Shown one piece after another: positions 51,695 through 59,121 of a DNA stretch of 64,000 nucleotides. Both the position numbers and the translations under genes were made by a program. The notes beneath the pieces were generated by a model. The model was not told the DNA's origin. It saw only the letters and a program-made list of their open reading frames with translations, and made no database searches. Every line of letters starts with the position of its first letter. Position 1 is the first letter of the stretch. Source of the DNA: Fusobacterium nucleatum_L (lineage in GTDB: Bacteria; Fusobacteriota; Fusobacteriia; Fusobacteriales; Fusobacteriaceae); the NCBI RefSeq assembly GCF_050231725.1, contig NZ_CP077172.1, positions 124,001-188,000 of the forward strand. The letters are read 5' to 3'.

Positions 51695-52600
51695 TTATTT
51701 ATATTTATAACCTGGAACTTTTTTCTTATCAACTCCAAAAGTATTCATAAGATCTTTAATATCTTCATAATTAATACCTTCTAATCTCTGCTCATTATAA
51801 AAATAGCCATATTTATCTTTTGAAAATCCATTTTTAAGTGGCTCAAAACTTTTTATATCTGCACCTTCAATCATTTTACCTTCATAGAATACATTATATT
51901 TATCTTTTGCAAAACTTATGTAACCTTTGATTTCTTTAAATGATTTATAATCAGCATTTTTTACCATTGTTACACCATAATAGATGTTATTCTTATCTTT
52001 TCCATAGCCAAATCCACGTCCATCAAAAGTTGAAGCATCGATATAGTCTATTTTTTTACCATAGTAATAAATATTTTTTTCATCTTTTGCTAGGATATCA
52101 TTCCATGATACCAATTTGTCAACATTAGCATCCTCAAGTTTAATTTCTTCTATATTTCTATCTTCATCTATTTTCACATAATAAGCATTTTGAAAATCTT
52201 TTACATAAAATCCATAACCTACATTAATATCTGGAAGACTTTTATTTGTAACATTTCTATTTACAAATAAAGAATCATTAGGAGATACTTTTAATTTTTT
52301 ATCTTCATAATAAACAAAATCTCTATCTTTTACTAGATTCAATCTTATTATTTGAATGTAATCTCTATCTATATCAGTTTCTTTTCCTCTAAAATATACT
52401 CTATCTTTATCTCTTGCATAAAAGTCATTTATTTGTTCAAGTGAGTTTATATCAACATTTTCGACTTTTTCATTATAATCTATAAATTTTCCATTTCTAT
52501 GATCATAGCCCTCATAATAGACTTCATTACCTTTTTTATAATATTCTGCAACTATTGAAACACTAAAAATTAAATAAACTAGAATAAATATTTTTTTCAT
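51695..52600 (-). CDS. DKNYY domain exported protein
   Basis: A 301-aa protein with signal peptide (1-18) followed by many repeats of the form D-K/R-x-x-V/I-Y-Y/F at about 20-25 residue steps: ARDKDRVYFRGK, VKDRDFVYYEDK, AKDEKNIYYYGK, GKDKNNIYYGV, AKDKYNVFYEGK, SKDKYGYFYNE. This is the DKNYY family, common in fusobacteria and of unknown function; the repeats suggest a surface or periplasmic scaffold. It lies just upstream of cbiL. Confidence 0.8.
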   Translation of the reverse strand: MKKIFILVYLIFSVSIVAEYYKKGNEVYYEGYDHRNGKFIDYNEKVENVDINSLEQINDFYARDKDRVYFRGKETDIDRDYIQIIRLNLVKDRDFVYYEDKKLKVSPNDSLFVNRNVTNKSLPDINVGYGFYVKDFQNAYYVKIDEDRNIEEIKLEDANVDKLVSWNDILAKDEKNIYYYGKKIDYIDASTFDGRGFGYGKDKNNIYYGVTMVKNADYKSFKEIKGYISFAKDKYNVFYEGKMIEGADIKSFEPLKNGFSKDKYGYFYNEQRLEGINYEDIKDLMNTFGVDKKKVPGYKYK

Positions 52601-52629
52601 TGATATTTTTCTCCTCTTAAATTTTTTTA

Positions 52630-53190
52630 CTATTCATAACTATTATTCTTATCAAAATAAATTATATCTTTTGGATCAACTTTTTTTATACTAAATAAAT
52701 AATACATAGCTTTTTCAACTTCTTCTTTTATTGTGGATGTTATATTAACTCTTAATAAATATCCTTTCATAAAAAATCCTGATTTAATAGCATAAAATTT
52801 TTTATCATTTTTATAAAAAGTATATTCATAAGCTTTAATTTTTGAACTTTTATAATTTGGGATTTTATGTTCTTTCTTATCCTCTATTTTATCCATTATT
52901 TCTTCAAATACTGTAGCAACTTCTTGAATATCAGCTTCCACTATTCTATAATTGTCATCTTTTAAAAAATTAAGATAGTAAACTCCTATACTTAAATCAC
53001 TACCTAGTTGAAAAAATATAGTTTCAAAGATCGGAGAATTATCAAGTTCAAATTCAATCTCTAAAAATGTTCTCTCCTAGTCAGGAGACAACTCTATTGT
53101 CCATTTATCATCTATATAAAATTTCTTTCTCTCAAGTTTAGAGTTTAAAAATACTCCAAATAGAGAAAAAAGAAGTGATACAATACCCAT
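52630..53190 (-). pseudogene. unknown gene interrupted by an in-frame TAG
   Basis: A single frame runs from ATG 53190 (RBS GGAGG 5-10 bases upstream) to the stop at 52630, but codon 38 is TAG (53077-53079). Before it are 37 residues (MGIVSLLFSLFGVFL, then ERKKFYIDDKWTIELSPD); after it 148 more, beginning ERTFLEIEFELDNSP. Both parts read as one protein of 186 residues with an N-terminal hydrophobic anchor. The shorter frame from GTG 52941 is only its tail. The family is not recognised. It is probably a recent nonsense mutation. Confidence 0.7.
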
Positions 53191-53207
53191 ACCTCATTAG
53201 CCTCCAT

Positions 53208-53269
53208 TTTTTAGGAATGAAATCCATAAACTTTTATTTTTTTTAATTTTTAGGAATATAGTCCACAAA
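53208..53269. repeat. pair of 23-bp direct repeats
   Basis: TTTTTAGGAATGAAATCCATAAA-like copies at 53208-53230 and 53247-53269 match at 19 of 23 positions. On the minus strand both can be read as FMDFIPKK and FVDYIPKN, so they may be leftover gene ends from a duplication. The stretch from 53191 to 53299 holds no gene. Confidence 0.4.
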
Positions 53270-53299
53270 AAAATATAATTTTAAAAATTTAATGAGTTT

Positions 53300-53869
53300 T
53301 TACTTGTTTCTTTTGATAACTTTAATTATACAAATAGGATTTTCTCCAAACATCATAGTATAAGGTCCAACTCTTTTTGCTCTACCAACAGTAACTGTTA
53401 TAACTTCTATATCTTTAAAACCTTTTTCTTTTAAGATTTCTAAAGATTTAGATTGAGTTTCAAGAGTGATACAATTAATAACAAGTATAGCTTCATCTTT
53501 TGCATAAGTTAAAAAATGATTTATAATTTCTTCTATTCCACCAGTTGAGCCACCGATAAACATCCTATCATAAGCAATATTTGGAATAGCATCAGGTGCT
53601 TTACCGTGAATTAATTCAAAATTATCAAGATTAAATTTTTCAGCATTTAATTTAATAGTATCTAATCCTTTTTCTTCCTTTTCTATTGCATAGACTTTTC
53701 CTTGTGGCATATAAGTTGCTGCTTCTATTCCTATTGTTCCTGTACCTGCTCCCACATCAATTAAGATTGAATTTGGTTTTAACATAAGTTTAGCAATAGA
53801 AACTGCTCTTATTTCTTGTTTTGTCATTGGTAACTCAGTTTGAGTAAACTCTTTATCGTATATGTGCAT
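53300..53869 (-). CDS. cbiT: cobalt-precorrin-6B C15-methyltransferase (decarboxylating), CbiT
   Basis: A 189-aa Rossmann SAM methyltransferase acting with CbiE at C5/C15 and removing a carboxyl group. MTKQEIRAVSIAKL, the SAM loop DVGAGTGTIGIEAA, AIEKEEKG and MFIGGSTGGIEEI are typical. CbiT and CbiE are separate genes here, split by a 2-hydroxyacid dehydrogenase. Start ATG at 53869. Confidence 0.93.
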   Translation of the reverse strand: MHIYDKEFTQTELPMTKQEIRAVSIAKLMLKPNSILIDVGAGTGTIGIEAATYMPQGKVYAIEKEEKGLDTIKLNAEKFNLDNFELIHGKAPDAIPNIAYDRMFIGGSTGGIEEIINHFLTYAKDEAILVINCITLETQSKSLEILKEKGFKDIEVITVTVGRAKRVGPYTMMFGENPICIIKVIKRNK

Positions 53870-53891
53870 ATTTATCCTTTCTTTTTTAAAA

Positions 53892-54857
53892 CTATCTACT
53901 TTCTACACCTATTAATTTATTTTCTAAAAATAAATTAAGGTTATTTTCAATTTCTGCAAAAAGTCTTTCCAAACTTTTTTGTGATTTCCAAGCTAAGTGT
54001 GGAGTTACTGTAAAATTATCTAGTTCAAGTAACTTACTGTCATTTTTAGGAGGCTCTATTGTCATTACATCTGTTGCTGCTGAGGCAATTATATTATTCT
54101 TTAAAGCATAATATAAGTCATCCTCATTTATTATAGGACCTCTTCCTAAATTTAAAATTATTGCAGATTTTTTCATCTTTTTCATTCTATCTAAATTTAT
54201 TAAATCTCTTGTTAAATCACTTAAAGGAGCATGAATAGAAAATATATCACATTTTTCTAAAACTTCATCTAATTCAAACCTATTATCTAAATTATCTGTA
54301 TATTCTCTTCCAGGAATTTTAGCAACCATAACTTTTATTCCAAAACTTTCAGCATATTCAGCTACCTTTTGTCCTATATTACCATAACCTAAGATACCTA
54401 AAATTTTATCTTCAGTATCTATATGATAGTATCTATCCATATTGATAGAAAGTTCATTCCATTTATTTTCTTTTACTTTTTGGCTTAACTTTTCTACCTT
54501 AGTCAATTCATTTAATAAAAATGTCATAGTCAATTGAGATACTGAATTAGTTGAATAACCAGCAACATTGGCAATAGATACTCCGTGTTCCTTTGCTGCA
54601 AGCAAATCAATATGGTTAAAACCTGTACCAGTTAATAAAACTAATTTTAAATGAGGAGCTTTTTCAAATTCTTTTTTACCTAATCTAATTCTATTTAAAA
54701 TTACAACATCATATTCTTTTAAGTAAGTGGCTATATCATTATCATTTGTGAGATTAAACTCTGTGTATTCTCCATATTTTGAAAATATTTCTTTTAATTT
54801 AAAGGGACCTACTGTGTTTCTATCCAAAAATATTATTTTTAGCTTATTTTTTTCCAT
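53892..54857 (-). CDS. D-isomer-specific 2-hydroxyacid dehydrogenase
   Basis: NAD-dependent oxidoreductase (321 aa). The NAD site is ILGYGNIGQKVAEYA; VILNLGRGPIINEDDL carries the catalytic Arg region, TDVMTIEPP the Glu, and VTPHLAWKS the catalytic His. The substrate (lactate, glycerate or another 2-oxoacid) cannot be read. It overlaps cbiE by 14 bases and lies between cbiE and cbiT although it has no known role in cobalamin synthesis. Confidence 0.85.
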   Translation of the reverse strand: MEKNKLKIIFLDRNTVGPFKLKEIFSKYGEYTEFNLTNDNDIATYLKEYDVVILNRIRLGKKEFEKAPHLKLVLLTGTGFNHIDLLAAKEHGVSIANVAGYSTNSVSQLTMTFLLNELTKVEKLSQKVKENKWNELSINMDRYYHIDTEDKILGILGYGNIGQKVAEYAESFGIKVMVAKIPGREYTDNLDNRFELDEVLEKCDIFSIHAPLSDLTRDLINLDRMKKMKKSAIILNLGRGPIINEDDLYYALKNNIIASAATDVMTIEPPKNDSKLLELDNFTVTPHLAWKSQKSLERLFAEIENNLNLFLENKLIGVESR

Positions 54858-55551
54858 AGTTTTCCTCCTTCTTTAAAATTAAAACATTCATTTCAAATTT
54901 TCTATTTAATTTTTCATAGTTTTCTATTTCTAATATGGTAATTTTTTCATTATCATAGGATAAATTTTCTCCAACTATAACAGTTAAATTTCTAACCCCA
55001 TTCTTATATAAATTTTTTGAAACTTCATAAGGATTTTGGATATCATCTGTAAGTAAAACTAAACCTGCAATATCCTCATCATCTATATTTTTAACATAAT
55101 TAAATTCTCTACCGTGTACACTTGCTAATTTAAAATTTTGCCAATTTTCTCCTATTTTTGAGAATAAATATTGATAAGATGAGATATTAGGAATGATATT
55201 TAAAATATCCTTAGATAAATTCTTTGATAGATAAGGAACTAAACTATAGTATCCTGTATCTCCTGAAACCATAATTGTTATTTTTTTTTCTATATTTTCT
55301 TTTAAAAAAGCTATAAGCTCAGATAATTTCCCTAAAATATATATTTCTTGTTTCTCTGAAATAATAGTTTTTAAATCTGAAAGTTGCCTTGTACTTCCAA
55401 CTATAATTTCTGCTTCTTTTACACAATCAATTCCAGCAGTAGAAAGATACTTAATATTTCCAGGTCCTAAACCAACCACATTTATTTTATTTGATTGCAC
55501 CACATTCACCAACCATTCTTTGATAGTTATCACTTTCTCCAATAGTTTCAC
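54844..55551 (-). CDS. cbiE: cobalt-precorrin-7 C5-methyltransferase, CbiE
   Basis: SAM-dependent tetrapyrrole methylase (up to 235 aa). INVVGLGPGNIKYLSTAG begins the homologous part at about residue 23; IMVSGDTGYYSLVPYL and LASVHGREF follow. The full frame overlaps cbiD by 65 bases; a GTG around 55500-55509 would leave a smaller overlap and begin near the homology, but no start has a convincing ribosome site. Function call is firm, start is not. Confidence 0.9.
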   Translation of the reverse strand: MKLLEKVITIKEWLVNVVQSNKINVVGLGPGNIKYLSTAGIDCVKEAEIIVGSTRQLSDLKTIISEKQEIYILGKLSELIAFLKENIEKKITIMVSGDTGYYSLVPYLSKNLSKDILNIIPNISSYQYLFSKIGENWQNFKLASVHGREFNYVKNIDDEDIAGLVLLTDDIQNPYEVSKNLYKNGVRNLTVIVGENLSYDNEKITILEIENYEKLNRKFEMNVLILKKEENYGKK

Positions 55552-56614
55552 CTTTGAATGAGAATATCGCAGCAGATACTTCTATATCTGCCCTTGCATA
55601 TTCTTGCATTTTAAAGGCAACTCTATTTGCAATTAAATGATAAATTTCATCATTCTCAATATAGTCACAGGCTTCTTCAATAGTATTTGAAAAAAGAATT
55701 TTTTTAATTATTTCAGGTTTTTCATCAACAAGAAAAGCGCAAGAAGCCATTGTTTCCATTCTACCATCTGCAACTCTACTATGAGTATTAAAAATTCCAC
55801 CTGCAACCTTAATTGCTTTTGCAATATGCCCTAACATTATTATTTTCTTAAACTCTAATTTAACAGCAGCTTCTATCATAAAACCAACAAAGTTACTTAT
55901 AATTATGAGCTGCTCTGTATCTAGTCCAATTTTCTCACAATGTCTTTCTCCATAGTTACCAAAGGCAAAAATAACCCAGTCTCTATCTTTATCTTCTCTT
56001 ATAACTTTAAGTTCAGCAAACATAGATTTTTTTAAGGCTTCTTCACTCATAGCTTTAACTATTCCAGTTGTGCCTAGAACAGATATTCCACCTATAACTC
56101 CCATTTTAGGATTATATGTTTTTAGTGCCTTTGCCCTACCTTCAGGAATATAGATTGTTATTATAGCCTTTTCATCATTGCCACTTAGAATTTCATTTAC
56201 AACAGAAGTTATCATTTTTTGAGGTCCAGGATTGATAGCAGATTTTCCAACTGCTATTTGAAGACCTTTTTTAGTTACAAGTCCAACTCCTCTACCTCCA
56301 ATAATTACACAGTTATCATAGTATGCTCCTCTTTCAACTTTAGGAAGCTCTTTTACTAATTGTACCTTTGTACAAATACTTATTCCATTAGTAACATCAG
56401 GGTCATCACCAGCATACTTTTGTATAGCACAACTTGCAAAATTATTTCTAACTCTTAGCTTTTGAACTGGTATTTTTAAATTTGTATAATTTAATGTTGT
56501 TACATCAACTTCAGTGGCTTTTTTACCATAGACAAGTGCTTCCAAAGCAACTTTCACTGCTGCTGTGGCACAAGTTCCTGTTGTATAACCATTTTTTAGT
56601 TCCTTTTCTTCCAT
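55487..56614 (-). CDS. cbiD: cobalt-precorrin-5B C1-methyltransferase
   Basis: SAM-dependent methylase unique to the anaerobic pathway (375 aa). The hallmark GYTTGTCATAAVKVALEAL is at residues 9-27; KYAGDDPDVTNG, PGPQKMI, IPEGRAKALKTYNPKMG, GGISVLGTTGIVKAMSEEA and KIIMLGHIAKAIKVAGG follow. It lies 16 bases downstream of the second paralog of the unknown tandem pair, with RBS AGAGAG. Confidence 0.95.
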   Translation of the reverse strand: MEEKELKNGYTTGTCATAAVKVALEALVYGKKATEVDVTTLNYTNLKIPVQKLRVRNNFASCAIQKYAGDDPDVTNGISICTKVQLVKELPKVERGAYYDNCVIIGGRGVGLVTKKGLQIAVGKSAINPGPQKMITSVVNEILSGNDEKAIITIYIPEGRAKALKTYNPKMGVIGGISVLGTTGIVKAMSEEALKKSMFAELKVIREDKDRDWVIFAFGNYGERHCEKIGLDTEQLIIISNFVGFMIEAAVKLEFKKIIMLGHIAKAIKVAGGIFNTHSRVADGRMETMASCAFLVDEKPEIIKKILFSNTIEEACDYIENDEIYHLIANRVAFKMQEYARADIEVSAAIFSFKGETIGESDNYQRMVGECGAIK

Positions 56615-56629
56615 TTTAATCTCTCTCTA

Positions 56630-57367
56630 TTATTTTTTCTTTTTCATATTAGGTCTAAATGAAGTTTTTAAATCAAAACCTTTACTTAGTATTTTATTTT
56701 CATTAGAAACTTCAGGTGTAATTTCTCTCTCACTTCTTTTATTAGATAAAAATTCAACTAGACTTTGCCAGATAAAATCTTCATCAAGGTATATCCCTAA
56801 CTTTGATAAATATGGGTTATAAGTAAACTTATAGATATAAAGATATCTATTATTTTTTGATTCACCAATAAGCTCTATTAAAACTATAGGTTCATTTAAT
56901 ATAATATCATCTTTATCTATACCAAGATTTATTAATTTTTTTCTATTATAGGATAATAAATACTCCCAATCCTCTTTAAATCTACTGTAAATATTAAACT
57001 TCTTCCCATCTTTGAAAGTAATTCCTTTTTTATATTCAAAGTCAATCAATTTTCTTAAATCTTCTTCATTTTTTATATCAAAATGAGTATATGCACCATT
57101 TTCAGTAAAAAATAAATGTATCAGTTTTTCTCCAATAAAAAGTATCTTATGAATATTTTTTTCAATTACAGGTTTTGTATCATCTTTTAAATTTTTATTA
57201 AACTCACTTTCTGAAATTCTGTAGTTTATATTTATATTATTTATCTTCCCAATCAAAGCTTGAAAATATTCACAATAAGTTTTTCTATTGTAAATTAATT
57301 TTTCATCTACTCCATATTTTGCTACTTTATAGTCATAAAAATCTTTAAATTTACTAATTATCTTCAT
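56630..57367 (-). CDS. unknown protein, second copy of a tandem pair
   Basis: A 245-aa cytoplasmic-looking protein, no signal peptide. Its first 32 residues (MKIISKFKDFYDYKVAKYG...) and its last 50 or so (FIWQSLVEFLSNKRSE through SFRPNMKKK) are nearly identical to those of the gene just upstream, while the middle has diverged (LIHLFFTENGAYTHFD remains similar). It overlaps that gene by the four bases ATGA. I do not recognise a family. DNA identity at both ends suggests recent duplication or gene conversion. Confidence 0.65.
   Translation of the reverse strand: MKIISKFKDFYDYKVAKYGVDEKLIYNRKTYCEYFQALIGKINNININYRISESEFNKNLKDDTKPVIEKNIHKILFIGEKLIHLFFTENGAYTHFDIKNEEDLRKLIDFEYKKGITFKDGKKFNIYSRFKEDWEYLLSYNRKKLINLGIDKDDIILNEPIVLIELIGESKNNRYLYIYKFTYNPYLSKLGIYLDEDFIWQSLVEFLSNKRSEREITPEVSNENKILSKGFDLKTSFRPNMKKKK
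57272..57366 (-). repeat. near-identical 5' repeat of the tandem paralogs (downstream copy)
   Basis: The first roughly 95 bases of the second paralog gene match 58046-58139 almost base for base, including silent positions. A matching 3' repeat pair lies at about 56637-56719 and 57387-57461. Such identity at third codon positions argues for gene conversion or a young duplication. Confidence 0.65.
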
Positions 57368-58140
57368 ATATTCCCCTTATGCTTCTTCTTCATATTAGGT
57401 CTAAATGAAGTTTTTAAATCAAAACCTTTACTTAGTATTTTATTTTCATTAGAAACTTCAGGGTTTATTTCCTTTTCAGATCTTTTATTAGATAGAAATT
57501 CAACTAAACTTTGCCAGATAAAATCTTCATCAAAATATATTCCTATCTGTGATAGATTTGGATTATATGTAATTTCATAGATAGTATTTGGATATCTAAT
57601 AGTTTTCTTATCAACTTTACCAACATACTCTATTAAAATCATTGGCTCATTAAAAAGAATATCATCTTTTGGAATATTTAAATATGACAAAAATCTTTTT
57701 CTATCATAAGAAAATAAGTCATTCCATAACTCTTCAAAAGCTATATAAATCTCAAACTTTTTCCCATCATTAAAAGTAATTTCTTTTGTATCACTATAAT
57801 AAGCCCAATATTTATATATTTTTTCTCCATCTATATCTTTAGGATTTTTTAAATCAAAATGAGTGTATATACCATCTTCAGTAAAAAATAGATGTACTAT
57901 TTTTTCTCCAACAATAAGTATTTTATTATGATTACTTTTATTAAAGAATTTAGTGTGTTCTTTTAAATTATTATTAAAATCTTCTACTGAAACTCTTCCA
58001 TTTTCATCTGTAAGTATATTTATATGCAATATTTTATAGTAATCACAATAAGTTTTTCTATTGTAAATTAATTTTTCATCTACTCCATATTTTGCTACTT
58101 TATAGTCATAAAAATCTTTAAATTTACTAATTATTTTCAT
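57364..58140 (-). CDS. unknown protein, first copy of a tandem pair
   Basis: A 258-aa paralog of the gene that follows. Shared ends flank a divergent centre; both have a W/F-rich C-terminal region (YFDEDFIWQSLVEFLSNK) and a basic tail. There is no signal peptide or clear catalytic motif. It starts 24 bases after the cbiC stop with RBS AAAGGAG. The pair splits cbiC from cbiD in an otherwise standard cobalamin gene order. Confidence 0.65.
   Translation of the reverse strand: MKIISKFKDFYDYKVAKYGVDEKLIYNRKTYCDYYKILHINILTDENGRVSVEDFNNNLKEHTKFFNKSNHNKILIVGEKIVHLFFTEDGIYTHFDLKNPKDIDGEKIYKYWAYYSDTKEITFNDGKKFEIYIAFEELWNDLFSYDRKRFLSYLNIPKDDILFNEPMILIEYVGKVDKKTIRYPNTIYEITYNPNLSQIGIYFDEDFIWQSLVEFLSNKRSEKEINPEVSNENKILSKGFDLKTSFRPNMKKKHKGNI
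58046..58139 (-). repeat. near-identical 5' repeat of the tandem paralogs (upstream copy)
   Basis: Upstream copy of the shared 5' segment of the two paralogs, matching 57272-57366. Recombination between the copies would delete about 775 bases and fuse the genes into one intact frame. Confidence 0.65.
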
Positions 58141-58164
58141 TTTTCTCCTTTAATTTATAGGAGT

Positions 58165-58815
58165 TTATGCTTGAAAACCTTCTCTTTTATATATTTGGTA
58201 GATAATTCCATGAAGTATAGCAACACCTATTGTGCTTCCACCTTTTCTACCATTTACTGTGATATATGGAATACCTAGTTTTTTAAATTCTTCTTTTGAC
58301 TCTGCTGCTCCAACAAAACCAACAGGAACTCCTATAACTAAGGCAGGTTTTTCTATTTCACCATTTTCTATCATTTCTTTTAGTTGATATAATGCAGTAG
58401 GGGCATTTCCTAAAATAAATACCTTTGTTTCAGGGTCTTTTCCTGCTTTTCTCATTCCAACTATCGAACGAGTAAGTCCTTCTTTTTTAGCTTCTTCAAT
58501 TACTTCTTTATCAGAAACTAATGAGTAAGCAGAGCAATTATATTTAGCTAAGGCAGGTTTACTAAGCCCATTCACTATCATATTTGTATCACAGTAAATT
58601 TTACAACCTTTTTCTAAGGCTTTTAATCCACTTTCTATAGCATTATTTTGAAATTCTATTAAATCAGCATATTCAAAGTCAGCTGAAGTATGGATTATTC
58701 TTTTAACTATAGGCATTTCGTTTTCAGAGAATTTTTTCACTTTATCTCCTAATTCTTCTTCAATAATCTCAAAACTTCTTTTCTCTATATCTCCTGGTAT
58801 TTTTATATAATTCAT
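58165..58815 (-). CDS. cbiC: cobalt-precorrin-8 methylmutase
   Basis: Moves a methyl group from C11 to C12 to give cobyrinate (about 216 aa). PGDIEKRSFEIIEEELG at the start, VKRIIHTSADFEYADL with the catalytic His, IYCDTNMIVNGLSKPALAKY, RSIVGMRKAGKDPETKVF and NAPTALYQL, GVPVGFVGAAESKEE are all typical. ATG at 58815 has GGAG 8 bases upstream; ATG at 58821 and GTG at 58824 are too close to it. Confidence 0.95.
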   Translation of the reverse strand: MNYIKIPGDIEKRSFEIIEEELGDKVKKFSENEMPIVKRIIHTSADFEYADLIEFQNNAIESGLKALEKGCKIYCDTNMIVNGLSKPALAKYNCSAYSLVSDKEVIEEAKKEGLTRSIVGMRKAGKDPETKVFILGNAPTALYQLKEMIENGEIEKPALVIGVPVGFVGAAESKEEFKKLGIPYITVNGRKGGSTIGVAILHGIIYQIYKREGFQA

Positions 58816-58842
58816 AGTCATCACTCCATTTCGTTCTTTTAA

Positions 58843-59091
58843 TTATTTTTTTATGTATTTTCTTGCTTTGTATTCTCCAACAGCTTCCAAAAGATTTTCT
58901 TTAACCAATTTATTTAAAAATCTTTTTGCAGCCGATTCTGAAATATCTAACAAGCTTTGTGCTTCTTTATTGTTAATAGAATTATTTTGACCTAAATATT
59001 CTATTAGTAATTTTATTTTTTCTTTATTTTTATCGGTCATTTTTTGTATTTCAATTAATTCTATTAAAGTTTCTTTTATAATTTTTAGCAT
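58843..59091 (-). CDS. small winged-helix-like DNA-binding protein
   Basis: An 82-aa protein whose C-terminal two thirds, KIKLLIEYLGQNNSINNKEAQSLLDISESAAKRFLNKLVKENLLEAVGEYKARKYI, reads as a winged helix-turn-helix with recognition helix ISESAAKRFLNKL. It resembles the helix-turn-helix part of Fic/ATP-dependent helicase-like regulators. It lies between cbiA and cbiC, so it could regulate the operon. A remnant of a larger regulator is the alternative. Confidence 0.6.
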   Translation of the reverse strand: MLKIIKETLIELIEIQKMTDKNKEKIKLLIEYLGQNNSINNKEAQSLLDISESAAKRFLNKLVKENLLEAVGEYKARKYIKK

Positions 59092-59121
59092 TAATAAGAT
59101 AAATTCTGTGGATTCTCCATC

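Noticed and set aside
53077..53079. TAG codon as a possible recoded amino acid (pyrrolysine-like)
   Set aside because: No pyrrolysine genes are seen, all neighbouring genes read normally, and there is no known recoding in this group; a nonsense mutation is simpler.
56630..58140. Repeats in the tandem paralogs considered as a CRISPR array or insertion sequence
   Set aside because: There are only two copies at each end, they are coding in the same frame, and no spacer pattern, transposase or terminal inverted repeats exist.
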